Below, piece after piece: positions 1 to 8,670 of a stretch of DNA of 64,000 nt (positions are counted from its first letter, which is position 1; each line of letters starts with the position of its first letter). Source of the stretch: Xanthomonas euvesicatoria pv. euvesicatoria (lineage in GTDB: Bacteria; Pseudomonadota; Gammaproteobacteria; Xanthomonadales; Xanthomonadaceae); contig NZ_JAJIUJ010000053.1 of NCBI RefSeq assembly GCF_020880415.1, positions 49,422-113,421 of the forward strand, written 5' to 3'. The position numbers and the translations under genes were made by a program. The notes under the pieces were generated by a model. The model searched no databases. It was not told the DNA's origin and saw nothing but the letters and a program-made list of their open reading frames with translations.

Positions 1-239
1 CACCGCTGGACGAGTTCAGCTTTCCCTCCGGCCATACCTTGCACGCGGTGTCCTTCAGCATCGTGGCGCTGGCCTATTACCCCTGGCTGGCTCCCTTGCT
101 GGTGCCGTTTTCGGCCGGCGTGGCGCTCTCGCGGGTGGTGTTGGGGCTGCATTATCCCAGCGACGTGCTGGCCGCCACGCTGATCGGCGTGCTGCTGGCC
201 AGCCTGTCGCTGTGGGGCTTGCCGGTGGTGTTGAGATAA
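1..239 (+). CDS. PAP2-family phosphatase, C-terminal part
   Basis: Only the last 78 codons are in the window; the frame is open from base 3 to the TAA at 237-239. Two of the three PAP2 signature motifs are visible: SFPSGHT, and SRVVLGLHYPSD, which supplies the catalytic His and its Asp partner. Two hydrophobic stretches follow, as in membrane-bound lipid phosphatases. Members of the family dephosphorylate undecaprenyl pyrophosphate, phosphatidic acid or lipid A; the specific substrate cannot be told from this fragment. The family call is firm, the substrate unknown. Confidence 0.85.
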   Translation, partial: PLDEFSFPSGHTLHAVSFSIVALAYYPWLAPLLVPFSAGVALSRVVLGLHYPSDVLAATLIGVLLASLSLWGLPVVLR

Positions 240-339
240 GCGCTAGGGGTTGCGTGATGGCGGCTCGCTGACAGGTAAGCGTAACGGCAAACGGACAGGT
301 ACCAAGACGCTGCCCAGTCAGCAACAAGGCCTCTTCGCC

Positions 340-535
340 TCATCTTTCTCCCTTCGGGACATTGTCCTCCTTTATGAGGGAGAACGGCCGATGAGGGTAC
401 GTGCGAAGCCTCATGCACTCGCCGTCGATGGGTGTTTTCGCAAACGCCGAAAAGAGCCCCAGCGCAGCAATTGCGACTCCAGCGCGTGGCTTCGCCCCGT
501 ACCCTCACCCCCCACCCCTCTCCCGCAGGGAGAGG
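340..535. repeat. Nested inverted-repeat intergenic element
   Basis: The 515-base gap between the PAP2 gene and lpxH holds no convincing gene but is rich in palindromes. TTCTCCCT (346-353) pairs with AGGGAGAA (377-384). An arm at 393-410 (GAGGGTAC...GCGAAGCC) pairs almost perfectly with 488-506 (GGCTTCGC...GTACCCTC). CCTCTCCC-GCA-GGGAGAGG forms a third hairpin at 517-535. This looks like a mobile or repetitive intergenic element of the type scattered through Xanthomonas genomes; copy number cannot be judged here. Confidence 0.6.
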
Positions 536-700
536 GAATCTTGCGCTGACGGTACGCGGTGAACTGACGGCAGGTTGCCCACCCACGCGCATGTCGCACG
601 GCGCGTGCGACCCGCAGGATGTCTGAATGGCGATCGCCAGCCTGCGGCGTCGTTGCAAGTTGGCACACCAATCGCTGCGAAGCTGCAATGCTTCTGCGGT

Positions 701-726
701 TCCCGATTCCCGATTCCCGATTCCCG
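701..726. repeat. Tandem 7-bp repeat TCCCGAT
   Basis: Three full copies of TCCCGAT followed by a partial TCCCG, ending 28 bases before the lpxH start codon. The reverse complement reads as reiterated GGGAATC. The number of units could vary by slippage and change the spacing of the lpxH upstream region. Confidence 0.8.
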
Positions 727-754
727 CCCCGCTCTACCGCCGTACAATGGCGCA

Positions 755-1498
755 ATGACGACCCTGTTCATTTCCGACCTGCATCTGGATCCGGCCCGGC
801 CGGCAATCACCGAGTTGTTTCTGGAGTTCCTGCGCACGCAGGTTCCCGGCAGCGACGCGCTCTACATCCTGGGCGATCTGTTCGAAGCCTGGATCGGCGA
901 CGACACCCCATCCACCGCCGCCGATGCAGTGGCGGTGGCCCTGCATGCAGTGGCAGATTCCGGGGTGCCGGTGTTCTTCATGGCAGGCAACCGCGACTTC
1001 CTGGTAGGCGAAACCTATGCGCAGCGCGCGGGCTTCCGGATCCTGCCCGACCCCACCGTCATCGATCTGTACGGGCACACCACGCTGCTGATGCACGGCG
1101 ATTTGCTGTGCACCGACGACACGGCCTACCAGGCCTTCCGCGCGCAGACGCGCGACCCGGTGTTCCAGGCGCAGTTCCTGGCCCAGCCGCTGGCCGCACG
1201 CGTCGCGTTCGCGCAGCAGGCGCGCGCTGCCAGCCAGGCGCGGCATGCAGAACTCAAGCAGGGCGACCAGTCGCGCTTCGAAACCGTCACCGATGTCTCG
1301 CCGGCCGAAGTGGAAGCCACCTTCGTGCGTTACGGGCTGGATCGGCTGATCCACGGCCACACCCATCGCCCTGCCATCCACACCTTGCAAGCCGGCGGCA
1401 ACACCTGCACGCGCATCGTGCTGGGCGACTGGTACGAGCAAGGATCGGTCCTGCGCGTGGATGCCGATGGCGTGTCGCTGGAGCAGTTGGCGTTATAG
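755..1498 (+). CDS. lpxH: UDP-2,3-diacylglucosamine diphosphatase LpxH
   Basis: A 247-residue metallophosphoesterase that hydrolyses UDP-2,3-diacylglucosamine to lipid X and UMP, the fourth step of lipid A synthesis, peripherally at the inner membrane. The metal-binding motifs appear in the expected order: DLHLD at the N terminus, [20 protein letters not shown] and HGHTH near the C terminus. Length fits the family. The frame is open further upstream, but that extension runs through the TCCCGAT repeat and has no homology-like features, so the ATG at 755, directly before [11 protein letters not shown], is chosen. Confidence 0.95.
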   Translation: MTTLFISDLHLDPARPAITELFLEFLRTQVPGSDALYILGDLFEAWIGDDTPSTAADAVAVALHAVADSGVPVFFMAGNRDFLVGETYAQRAGFRILPDPTVIDLYGHTTLLMHGDLLCTDDTAYQAFRAQTRDPVFQAQFLAQPLAARVAFAQQARAASQARHAELKQGDQSRFETVTDVSPAEVEATFVRYGLDRLIHGHTHRPAIHTLQAGGNTCTRIVLGDWYEQGSVLRVDADGVSLEQLAL

Positions 1499-1680
1499 CG
1501 CGGCAGATCCACGCGCCGGCCATGGCAGGCGCAGCGACGCGGTGCTGCATTCAAGGCGCGCAGCACGATCGAAAGCGCGCCTGACGCCACAGACACGCGG
1601 CGAGGCAACGATGGATCGGCAGCGCTTGCCGATCGAGGCACGCAGCATCGTCGGGCGTGCCAATCAACGACCGCACCGCA

Positions 1681-2100
1681 TCACTGCAGGCTTCGCGCAC
1701 GCTCGGCGTAGTCGACGAAATCGGCATTCACCACGTCGTACCACAGCAGCGTGCCATCGGCCTGTACGCGGAAACGGTCGCGTACCGGGCTGGTCTGCGG
1801 GTCGCCGGGGCAGCCGTCGCCATGGCGTTCGCGCACCGCAAAATCGAACGTGTCCGGCGCAGGCGCATCGCCGTCCTCGGCCATGATGCTGATGCAGTTA
1901 TCCGGGTACACCTTGTCGCCCTGCAAGCGGCTTTCGAGCGCCTGCAGTGCGCGGGCCTGCGCGTCGTCGCCGGGGGGTGGCGCCGGTGCGCTCACGGCAG
2001 GTTTGGGTTGCGTGGCGACAGGGTCGGCCGGTTGCTGCTTGCATCCGGCAACCGTCAGCGCGGCCAGGAACACAAGCGCATGACGCAGGAACGTGGACAT
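1681..2100 (-). CDS. Small putative lipoprotein, function unknown
   Basis: A 139-residue protein with a lipoprotein signal peptide: positively charged start, hydrophobic core and a lipobox ending LTVAGC with the acylated Cys at residue 20. A Pro/Ala-rich linker (about residues 25-45) tethers a small C-terminal domain that ends in a segment around LLWYDVVNADFVDYAERARSL. Start at the ATG at 2098-2100, preceded by GGAG; the longer upstream frame would bury the signal peptide. I do not recognise the family. Confidence 0.75.
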   Translation of the reverse strand: MSTFLRHALVFLAALTVAGCKQQPADPVATQPKPAVSAPAPPPGDDAQARALQALESRLQGDKVYPDNCISIMAEDGDAPAPDTFDFAVRERHGDGCPGDPQTSPVRDRFRVQADGTLLWYDVVNADFVDYAERARSLQ

Positions 2101-2181
2101 GAGGGCTCCGCTCGACAGGACAAGGCCGGCAGTCACCGGCGGTGCGCCTAGTCTGCGCGATCCATGCGCGCGGGTGTAGCC

Positions 2182-2208
2182 AAAACGCCCGGCACTTGCG
2201 GTGCCGGG
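2182..2208 (-). terminator. Rho-independent terminator of the protease gene
   Basis: CCCGGCAC (2188-2195) pairs perfectly with GTGCCGGG (2201-2208) around a 5-base loop; on the minus strand it is followed by GCGTTTTG. It sits 26 bases beyond the stop codon of the metalloprotease gene. Confidence 0.8.
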
Positions 2209-2234
2209 CCGGGCTTGGATCGGTCAACAACCGC

Positions 2235-3488
2235 TCAACGGAAGGCCGCAATCGTGGCCTTGGTATTGACCAGCACGCGTTGGTTGTCGGCGGTGCTGGC
2301 ATTGCCCATGGGCACGCCGTTGTAGCTGATGTTGGGGTTGGACCAGTAGTTCAGGCGTGGGCAACCGCTGGTGCAGTCGTAGGCCATGATGGTGCGCCAG
2401 CTGTTGCCGTAGCGGTAGCCGTGGCCATACGCATACGGCGAGGTGCTCGGGTCGTTGGTGGCGTCGTGGCGTGCGCTTTGCAGATGCCCGATTTCATGAG
2501 CGAAGCTGTAGTAGCCGGTGGCGCAATCCCAGTACACCGACGCAAATGCGCTCGCGGCGTTAGAGCCAATACCCGACGCTAGGCCGCAGTAGCTGCTGTT
2601 GTCCAGCACGATGACTCCCACATCGGCCGTGTAGGTGTTGCGGCTGGTGTGGATGCTGTCCATGTAGCCGTCGTTGGTCACGCGGAAACGCTGCAGGTCG
2701 GTCGTGAAGTTGCCGGTCTCGGTGTAGCTGGTGGTCTCGTAGCGCGCCAGCTGCAAGGTGATACCCACGTTGCTGTTGATGTAGCCCTGGTTGGCTTCGG
2801 CCACCGCAAGTTGCACCAGCGACTGCATGTTGCCGCCGTAAGCGGTCACGGCCTTGTTGGTGGCCACCACGAGCACGCGAATGGTGGCCGGGCTACCTGA
2901 TGAGGCAGCAGCGGCAGTCACGCGTCCGTCGCCGGGCATGTCGAACTTCGGCAGCAGGCTGTATTCGGCCGGATGCTCCTGCGGCATGCGCTGCTCATCC
3001 ACCTGCACCAGCACGTGGCGGCCATCGGCCAGCGGACGCAGGCGATAGAGCTTGCCGGCGTAGCGAATCGTGCCGGTCACGGTGTCGCCGCTGCGCACCA
3101 AGATGGCCGAGTTCAGCGGGTCCACGCCCGAGAGCGTGCGTGCGCGGGTGCCGGCACGCGGCCCGAGGTTGCCGTACCAGACGCTGTCGCCACCCTCCAG
3201 GGCATCGACCTTGGCCTGGGTGGCGGTGATGGTCTGGCCATCCAGCTGTAGCTCCAGCAATTTTTCCGAGGCGGTCACCGCGCCGGCATCGAGCTGAACC
3301 ACCTGCGCGTTGGCAGTGGACGGGGCGCTCAACAGGCGTTGCAGCGAAGGTTCGGCTGCAGCGGTGGCGGTGGCACTGCGGCTCAGCGCAGGGCCGGTTT
3401 GATACAACGGCTTGCCGGCAGCGGCGGCCGAGCCGGCCAGGCACATGGCAATCAGACCGACCGTGGTGCACATCGACTTCGACTTCAT
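2235..3488 (-). CDS. Secreted metzincin zinc metalloprotease (peptidyl-Asp metallopeptidase-like)
   Basis: A 417-residue exported protease. Residues 1-24 form a Sec signal peptide ending in AAAA. A propeptide-like region follows, then the catalytic domain, with HEIGH at 331-335, the third histidine at 341 followed by Asp (HEIGHLQSARHD) and the Met-turn IMAYDC around Met368. This is the metzincin arrangement; the HD after the third His resembles the peptidyl-Asp metallopeptidase group (M72). It is likely secreted to the medium and degrades protein there. Start ATG at 3488 has AGGAG 8 bases upstream. The gene is monocistronic, with its own terminator. Confidence 0.88.
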   Translation of the reverse strand: MKSKSMCTTVGLIAMCLAGSAAAAGKPLYQTGPALSRSATATAAAEPSLQRLLSAPSTANAQVVQLDAGAVTASEKLLELQLDGQTITATQAKVDALEGGDSVWYGNLGPRAGTRARTLSGVDPLNSAILVRSGDTVTGTIRYAGKLYRLRPLADGRHVLVQVDEQRMPQEHPAEYSLLPKFDMPGDGRVTAAAASSGSPATIRVLVVATNKAVTAYGGNMQSLVQLAVAEANQGYINSNVGITLQLARYETTSYTETGNFTTDLQRFRVTNDGYMDSIHTSRNTYTADVGVIVLDNSSYCGLASGIGSNAASAFASVYWDCATGYYSFAHEIGHLQSARHDATNDPSTSPYAYGHGYRYGNSWRTIMAYDCTSGCPRLNYWSNPNISYNGVPMGNASTADNQRVLVNTKATIAAFR

Positions 3489-4058
3489 CGTCTTTCTCTC
3501 CTAAGACATGAAAGTTACGGATGTGAAACACCGGCCCCCTGTCCCCGGGACGCCATTAGGGCGCGTGGCACTGCACAGAATGCAAGTTGTTGCAACGGAA
3601 AATTATGTTTCTGTGATGTTTACCAATCCCTGGATGCGATTCCAGCAGCTCTCGAATGGGAACCAACGCACAGTCGTACTGAAAGAGCGCGTGCTGAAGC
3701 CGCGTGTCAAACGAGCACAAGCCGTCTTCACGGACAATACGGCGATCCTGCGTCGCCCTACGGATCGATGCACATGGGCTTGATTGCGTCCGCCACGCGA
3801 TTGGCTGCGTCGATCCTCGCCTGTGTCGTGGACACCGCGCCGCGTCGGCGTCGGTGCAGATGGCGAATGCCGCCATATCCTCATGCATGGCATCACGTGC
3901 ATCGATGCGCGCCTCATTGGCCATGACGTGAAGGTGCGCTCCAAGCTGTGGCGCGTGACGCGGCGTGTGTGGCGTCATTGGAGTTCGCGCATGCATGCGT
4001 CAGGTAGATTCACAGTACAGGTCACGAACGCAGATTCGCGGCTCCCGTGCAGGCACGC
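3489..4058. other. Gene-free stretch
   Basis: 570 bases between the protease start and the end of the DUF455 gene. Open frames here lack homology-like features, plausible ribosome sites or biased third positions. The right half of the stretch near 3500-3620 should hold the protease promoter, but I see no clear sigma-70 pair. Confidence 0.5.
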
Positions 4059-4925
4059 TCAGCCAGCCTGCTCCACCAGGTCGGCCAGCTCGTCCTCGTC
4101 GAAACCGGCAAGCAGGCGCGCCTGCAGATTGAACGGCCCATGCAGATACCCGCCAGCGTATTCGCGCAGCAGCGCCTTGAAGCGTGCGCGCGGCTCGACA
4201 CCGGCCTGCTCGCAATACCACCGGTACCAACGCGAGCCGGCGGCCACGTGCGCCACCTCTTCGCGCAGGATGGTTTCGAGCACCTCGGCAGTGGCAGCGT
4301 CGCCGAGCGAACGAAGTTTGACGATCATCGCCGGTGTCACGTCCAGGCCGCGCGCTTCGAGCACGCGCGGCACCAGGGCCATGCGCGCCAGGCCGTCGTG
4401 TGCAGTCTTCTCGCACATTTCCCACAGCCCGTTGTGCGCGGCGAAATCGCCGTAGTCGTGGTCGTGCGCCTGCAATCGTGCGCGCAGCAGCATGAAGTGG
4501 CGCGATTCATCGTCGGCGACCGCGACCCAATCGGCATAGAACGCCGCGGGAAGCCCGCGAAAGCGATACACCGCATCCCAGGCCAGATCGATGGCGTTGA
4601 GTTCGATGTGCGCAATGGCATGGATAAACGCAGCGCGCCCTCCCGGCGTGCCCAGTCCACGGCGCGGCAAGTGGCGCGGATGCACCAGCATTGGCGTGGC
4701 CGGACGGCCTGGCATACGGATCGGCGCAGGCGCAGGCGCTGCCGGATCGAGCGTCAAGACGCCTTCGCGAAAGCCGGCCGCGTAGTGCTGGGTCAGCGCG
4801 ACTTTCTGTCGCGGGTCGGCCTGGTCCAGGCACAGGCGCGCAGCGTCGAACAGATCCGCGCTTGCGAACGGATCGCTGCTCACGCCGTTGGCCGCACGGG
4901 GCACTGGCGCGCTGCAGAAACCCAC
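4059..4925 (-). CDS. DUF455 ferritin-like protein
   Basis: A 288-residue protein of the DUF455 ferritin-like helical family. The likely metal ligands are in AHIELNAIDLAWD, DDESRHF and REEVAHVAAG, the spaced E/H pattern of a di-iron four-helix bundle. The biochemical function of the family is not established. The only start I see is GTG at 4925, 153 bases downstream of purF; the true start could differ by a few codons. It is the last gene of the folC-dedD-cvpA-purF block and probably cotranscribed, though nothing ties it to purine synthesis. Confidence 0.85.
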   Translation of the reverse strand: MGFCSAPVPRAANGVSSDPFASADLFDAARLCLDQADPRQKVALTQHYAAGFREGVLTLDPAAPAPAPIRMPGRPATPMLVHPRHLPRRGLGTPGGRAAFIHAIAHIELNAIDLAWDAVYRFRGLPAAFYADWVAVADDESRHFMLLRARLQAHDHDYGDFAAHNGLWEMCEKTAHDGLARMALVPRVLEARGLDVTPAMIVKLRSLGDAATAEVLETILREEVAHVAAGSRWYRWYCEQAGVEPRARFKALLREYAGGYLHGPFNLQARLLAGFDEDELADLVEQAG

Positions 4926-5078
4926 TGCGCTTGCACACGTTCGGCCGCAGGTAGCTGCCCGTTGCGCAGGCGCGCTTCATCGAGCGTGTCGATAGCTGCG
5001 GTGTTTTGTTTGCCGCCCCTCGCCGACACTCTCCACACGCCAACCAGCGCGGCCAATCCGCCGCCCTGGTTCGGTGAC

Positions 5079-6545
5079 TCAGGCGCGGCGACGCTTCTTG
5101 GCATCGTCCGAACGCAGCTGCTGGATACGTTCGAAATACCCCGGCTCGATGCCGGTGATGTATTCGCCGTTGAAGCACGAGGAATCGAACTGCTTGATGT
5201 CCGGGTTGCCCTCGCGCACTGCCACTTCCAGGTCTTCCAGATCCTGGTAGATCAGCCAGTCGCAGCCCAGAAACTCCTGGATTTCCAGCTCGCTGCGGCC
5301 ATGTGCGATGAGCTCTTCGGCCGCCGGCATGTCGATGCCGTAGATGTTGGGGTAACGCACCGGCGGCGCGGCCGAGGCCAGGTACACCTTGCGCGCACCG
5401 GCATCGCGCGCCATCTGCACGATCTGCCGGCTGGTGGTGCCGCGCACGATGGAATCGTCCACCAGCAGCACCACACGGTTACGGAATTCCAGGTGGATCG
5501 GATTGAGCTTGCGGCGCACCGATTTCTGCCGTTCGCCCTGCCCCGGCATGATGAAGGTGCGGCCCACGTAGCGATTCTTGACGAAGCCCTCGCGGTACTT
5601 CACGCCGAGCACATTGGACATCTCCAGCGCCACATCGCGCGAAGTGTCCGGGATCGGAATGATGGTGTCGATGTCATGGTCCGGTCGCAGGCGCAGGATC
5701 TTTTCGCCCAGCTTCAGGCCCATGCGCATGCGCGCCTTGTGCACCGAGATGTTGTCGATCATCGAATCGGGGCGCGCGAAATACACGTACTCGAAAATGC
5801 ACGGCGCGTTGTTGGTCGGCGCGGCGCAGACTTCCGAGAACAGCTCGCCGCGCGCGGTGATCACCAGCGCTTCGCCCGGGCGCACATCGCGCATCCGCTG
5901 GTAGCCGAGGATATCCAGCGCTGCCGACTCGGAGGACACGATGTATTCGGTGCCTTCGGCGTGTTCGCGCTTGCCCAGCACCAGCGGGCGGATGCCGTGC
6001 GGGTCGCGGAACGCCACCAGGCCCAGGCCCAGCACCACGCTGACCACCGCATAACCGCCCTTGCAACGGCGGTGCACGCCGGCCACCGCGCGGATCGCCG
6101 CTTCGGGGGTGAGCATGCGCTGCGCGTCCAGCTCGTAGGCGAACACGTTCAACAGCACTTCGCTGTCCGAATCGGTATTGATGTTGCGGCGGTCGGCTTC
6201 GAACACCTGCTGGCGCAAGGCCTCGGTGTTGATCAGGTTGCCGTTGTGCGCCAGCGCGATGCCGTAGGGCGAGTTGACGTAGAACGGCTGCGCCTCGTCC
6301 ATGCCTTCCGAGCCTGCGGTCGGGTAGCGGCAATGGGCGATGCCGACGCGCCCTTCCAGCACCGCCATCTTCTTTTCGTCGAAGACGTCGCGCACCAGGC
6401 CGTTGGCCTTCTGCACGCGCAGGCGCGTGCCATCTGCGGTCGCGATGCCCGCGGCGTCCTGCCCACGATGCTGCAGGACGGTCAGGCCGTCATATAGCTG
6501 CCCGGCGACGTTCTGGTTGCCGACAATACCGACGATGCCACACAT
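5079..6545 (-). CDS. purF: Amidophosphoribosyltransferase PurF
   Basis: A 488-residue enzyme of the first committed step of purine synthesis, making 5-phosphoribosylamine from PRPP and glutamine. Cys2 after the initiator Met (MCGIVGIVG) is the glutaminase nucleophile. The N-terminal Ntn glutaminase domain spans roughly residues 1-230; the phosphoribosyltransferase domain follows, with the PRPP loop [14 protein letters not shown] near residue 365. Start ATG at 6543-6545, with GGAG about 10 bases upstream. It follows cvpA by 30 bases, as in Escherichia coli. Confidence 0.97.
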   Translation of the reverse strand: MCGIVGIVGNQNVAGQLYDGLTVLQHRGQDAAGIATADGTRLRVQKANGLVRDVFDEKKMAVLEGRVGIAHCRYPTAGSEGMDEAQPFYVNSPYGIALAHNGNLINTEALRQQVFEADRRNINTDSDSEVLLNVFAYELDAQRMLTPEAAIRAVAGVHRRCKGGYAVVSVVLGLGLVAFRDPHGIRPLVLGKREHAEGTEYIVSSESAALDILGYQRMRDVRPGEALVITARGELFSEVCAAPTNNAPCIFEYVYFARPDSMIDNISVHKARMRMGLKLGEKILRLRPDHDIDTIIPIPDTSRDVALEMSNVLGVKYREGFVKNRYVGRTFIMPGQGERQKSVRRKLNPIHLEFRNRVVLLVDDSIVRGTTSRQIVQMARDAGARKVYLASAAPPVRYPNIYGIDMPAAEELIAHGRSELEIQEFLGCDWLIYQDLEDLEVAVREGNPDIKQFDSSCFNGEYITGIEPGYFERIQQLRSDDAKKRRRA

Positions 6546-6575
6546 GGTGCGCGTTCTCCGCTTCGGCTTGCGCCG

Positions 6576-7322
6576 TTACTGTGAAGGTGGCCGTGCCTGG
6601 CCTTGGGATTCGACCCGAGCCGGGTCGCTTTCTCCGCCGCGAACCTGCGCCGGATCGATGTTGGCCGGCATCGCCTGCGTCGGATCGCGTCCGTCGCCAG
6701 CCGTCTTGCCGGGGTTGCCAAGCGCACGGGTGATGGTGTCGCTCAGCCCGGAACCGCCAAGTGCCTTGCCCAGGTCCGTATTATCGCCTGCCGAAGGCAA
6801 CTTCCCCAACTCCGTGGGCAAGTTGCCGAGTTCCATTGATGGCATCTCCATCGATGGCATTCGCCAGGCCGGCAGTTGTGCCCGCATCCAGCCCGCGCCC
6901 GGCTGCAGCATGGGCAGCAGCACCGACTGGCGCCATGCCGGCTCGCGCGGCAGCGGGGTGAAGCCCATCAGCAGCACCAGCACGCTGGCCAGAAACGCAC
7001 CGCGCACCACGCCCAGGCCGAACCCGAGCATGCGGTCGGTGCCGCCGAGCTTGATCGCATCCACGCCCGCGCGGATCACCATGCCAATCACCGCCACGCT
7101 GATCAGCACACCGACGAACACCATGGCGTAGCCGCCGAACGATTCGGTCGCAGACGGATGCTTGCCATCGGCCAGCCAGCGCGCGGCCGCGCCGCCGAAC
7201 ATGAAGGTGGCCCAGCCGGCCAGCAACCATGACAACGTACCCACCACGATGGCCACAAAGCCGCGCAACAAGCCCAACAGGGCTGACACCAGAATGATGA
7301 CGCCCAGCACCATGTCGATCAT
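6576..7322 (-). CDS. cvpA: CvpA-family inner-membrane protein
   Basis: A 248-residue CvpA-family protein (colicin V production in E. coli; the physiological role is poorly defined). Residues 1-120 hold four hydrophobic segments starting MVLGVIILVSALLG, typical of the domain. The C-terminal half is a Pro/Met/Gly-rich tail with a repeated PSMEM/PSMEL motif followed by low-complexity sequence, longer than in the E. coli protein (about 160 residues). The ATG at 7322 is chosen because the frame upstream lacks homology-like sequence. It sits between dedD and purF, the conserved gene order. Confidence 0.9.
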   Translation of the reverse strand: MIDMVLGVIILVSALLGLLRGFVAIVVGTLSWLLAGWATFMFGGAAARWLADGKHPSATESFGGYAMVFVGVLISVAVIGMVIRAGVDAIKLGGTDRMLGFGLGVVRGAFLASVLVLLMGFTPLPREPAWRQSVLLPMLQPGAGWMRAQLPAWRMPSMEMPSMELGNLPTELGKLPSAGDNTDLGKALGGSGLSDTITRALGNPGKTAGDGRDPTQAMPANIDPAQVRGGESDPARVESQGQARPPSQ

Positions 7323-7535
7323 GGGCAACCTCTCCGCGTGGCGCGCGCGCCGTGAATGCAATGGGGCTCGGTCGTCATTGCCCTCCCCTCCATGGGTGCG
7401 AGGCGTTGGAAAATCCAGCAGCTGCAGGCGCGCAGTGCAGGCAGTTGGCAGACACGTGACGGTCCGCCGGCAGTGCAGTGTACGAGCGGCTGCCACCTGC
7501 GCGGCGGCCGCGTTTGCTTGCGGCCGGCATGGCGG

Positions 7536-8603
7536 TTACGGATGCGGACGCACCATGCCGGAGATACCGACCTTGGCTGCCACCTGGGCACGCAACTGTT
7601 CGGCATCGCTGCGATTGGCGACCGGGCCGACGCGCACGCGGTTCAACGCGCCCTTGTCGGTCCGCACCTGTTCGACGAAGGCACTGAAGCCGGCGGCGCG
7701 CACGCGGTCGCGCAAGGCATCGGCATCTTCGGCACGACCGAACGCGCCCAGCTGCACTGCAAACCCGACCGCACTGGCCGCAGGCGCTGCCGGCGCGGTG
7801 GCCACCGGCTTGGCGGGCTCAGGCTTGGCGGCAAGCTCGGGCTTGGCGGGGGCGGGCTTGGTGACCTCAGGCTTGGCCGGCACGGGCTTGGCCACCTCGG
7901 CCGGCTTGGGCGCGGCGACCACCGGTTTGGCGGGCTCCGGCGGCAGGCTTTCGGTCTTTGTCGGTGCGGTGGTGCTGGCGGCGGCGACGCTGCTACCGGG
8001 TTTGACGGCAGGCGCAGGCGCCGGTGCGCTGGCGACAGGCGCCGGCGCGGCGGCGTTGGCGTCCAACGTCACCACCTGGGCGTTGACGTCGCTGCGTACC
8101 TTCACTGCCTGCAGCCGGGCCGATTCGGCCTGCGCCTGGTCGGCATACGGCCCCACGCGCACGCGCCAGGCGGGGCGGCCGTTGATCTGGGTCTTTTCGC
8201 TGAAGCCGGGCAATTGCGCCTGCTTGAGCCGCGCAATCACCGCGTCGGCGTCGGCGCTGGTGGCGTATGCACCAAAATTCACTGCGTAGTTGCCGGCAGC
8301 CACTTCCGGAGCCGAGGGCGTGCTGGACGGAGCGGCCAGATCGGCGGCATCGGGGTTGTTCTGCACCGGCGCCGGCGCACCGGCCATGCCTAGCGCCCCA
8401 CCGGCCGGCGCATTGCCCGGAGTGACCAGCGGCAATTCGCGGGTTTCGAACTCGCCATTGGCGGGCGCTGCGGGCGCCTCGAGCGGTACATCGGCCACAC
8501 CGCTCGACGGCGCGGGGCCCTTGACCAGCATCGGCAGGAAGATCACGGCAAGCGCCACCAGAACGATGGCGCCAATCAGTCGCTGTTTCAGAGCAGTATC
8601 CAC
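7536..8603 (-). CDS. DedD-like SPOR-domain protein with two SPOR repeats
   Basis: A 355-residue bitopic membrane protein: short cytoplasmic start, one transmembrane helix (about residues 9-28), then periplasmic sequence. Two SPOR-like repeats are visible: one beginning YAVNFGAYATSADAD, and a C-terminal one beginning FAVQLGAFGRAEDAD. They are joined by a long Pro/Ala/Lys linker of xAKP-type repeats. SPOR domains bind denuded septal glycan, so a cell-division role is likely, as for DedD. The start is GTG at 8603, without a clear Shine-Dalgarno. It lies between folC and cvpA as dedD does in E. coli. Confidence 0.9.
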   Translation of the reverse strand: MDTALKQRLIGAIVLVALAVIFLPMLVKGPAPSSGVADVPLEAPAAPANGEFETRELPLVTPGNAPAGGALGMAGAPAPVQNNPDAADLAAPSSTPSAPEVAAGNYAVNFGAYATSADADAVIARLKQAQLPGFSEKTQINGRPAWRVRVGPYADQAQAESARLQAVKVRSDVNAQVVTLDANAAAPAPVASAPAPAPAVKPGSSVAAASTTAPTKTESLPPEPAKPVVAAPKPAEVAKPVPAKPEVTKPAPAKPELAAKPEPAKPVATAPAAPAASAVGFAVQLGAFGRAEDADALRDRVRAAGFSAFVEQVRTDKGALNRVRVGPVANRSDAEQLRAQVAAKVGISGMVRPHP

Positions 8604-8670
8604 GGAAGAGACGAGAGGCGGCGTGGCGGGGTGCCGCGGCGATTATAAGGCCGGCGCCACCCCGACGACC

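Noticed and set aside
575..754. 60-codon N-terminal extension of LpxH
   Set aside because: It is translated from intergenic repeat DNA, including the TCCCGAT tandem, and LpxH proteins begin close to the DLHLD motif.
4047..6497. 816-codon plus-strand open frame across the DUF455 and purF genes
   Set aside because: It is the antisense frame of purF and the DUF455 gene; its sequence is His/Ala/Arg-rich with no family pattern, and the minus-strand proteins carry all catalytic motifs.
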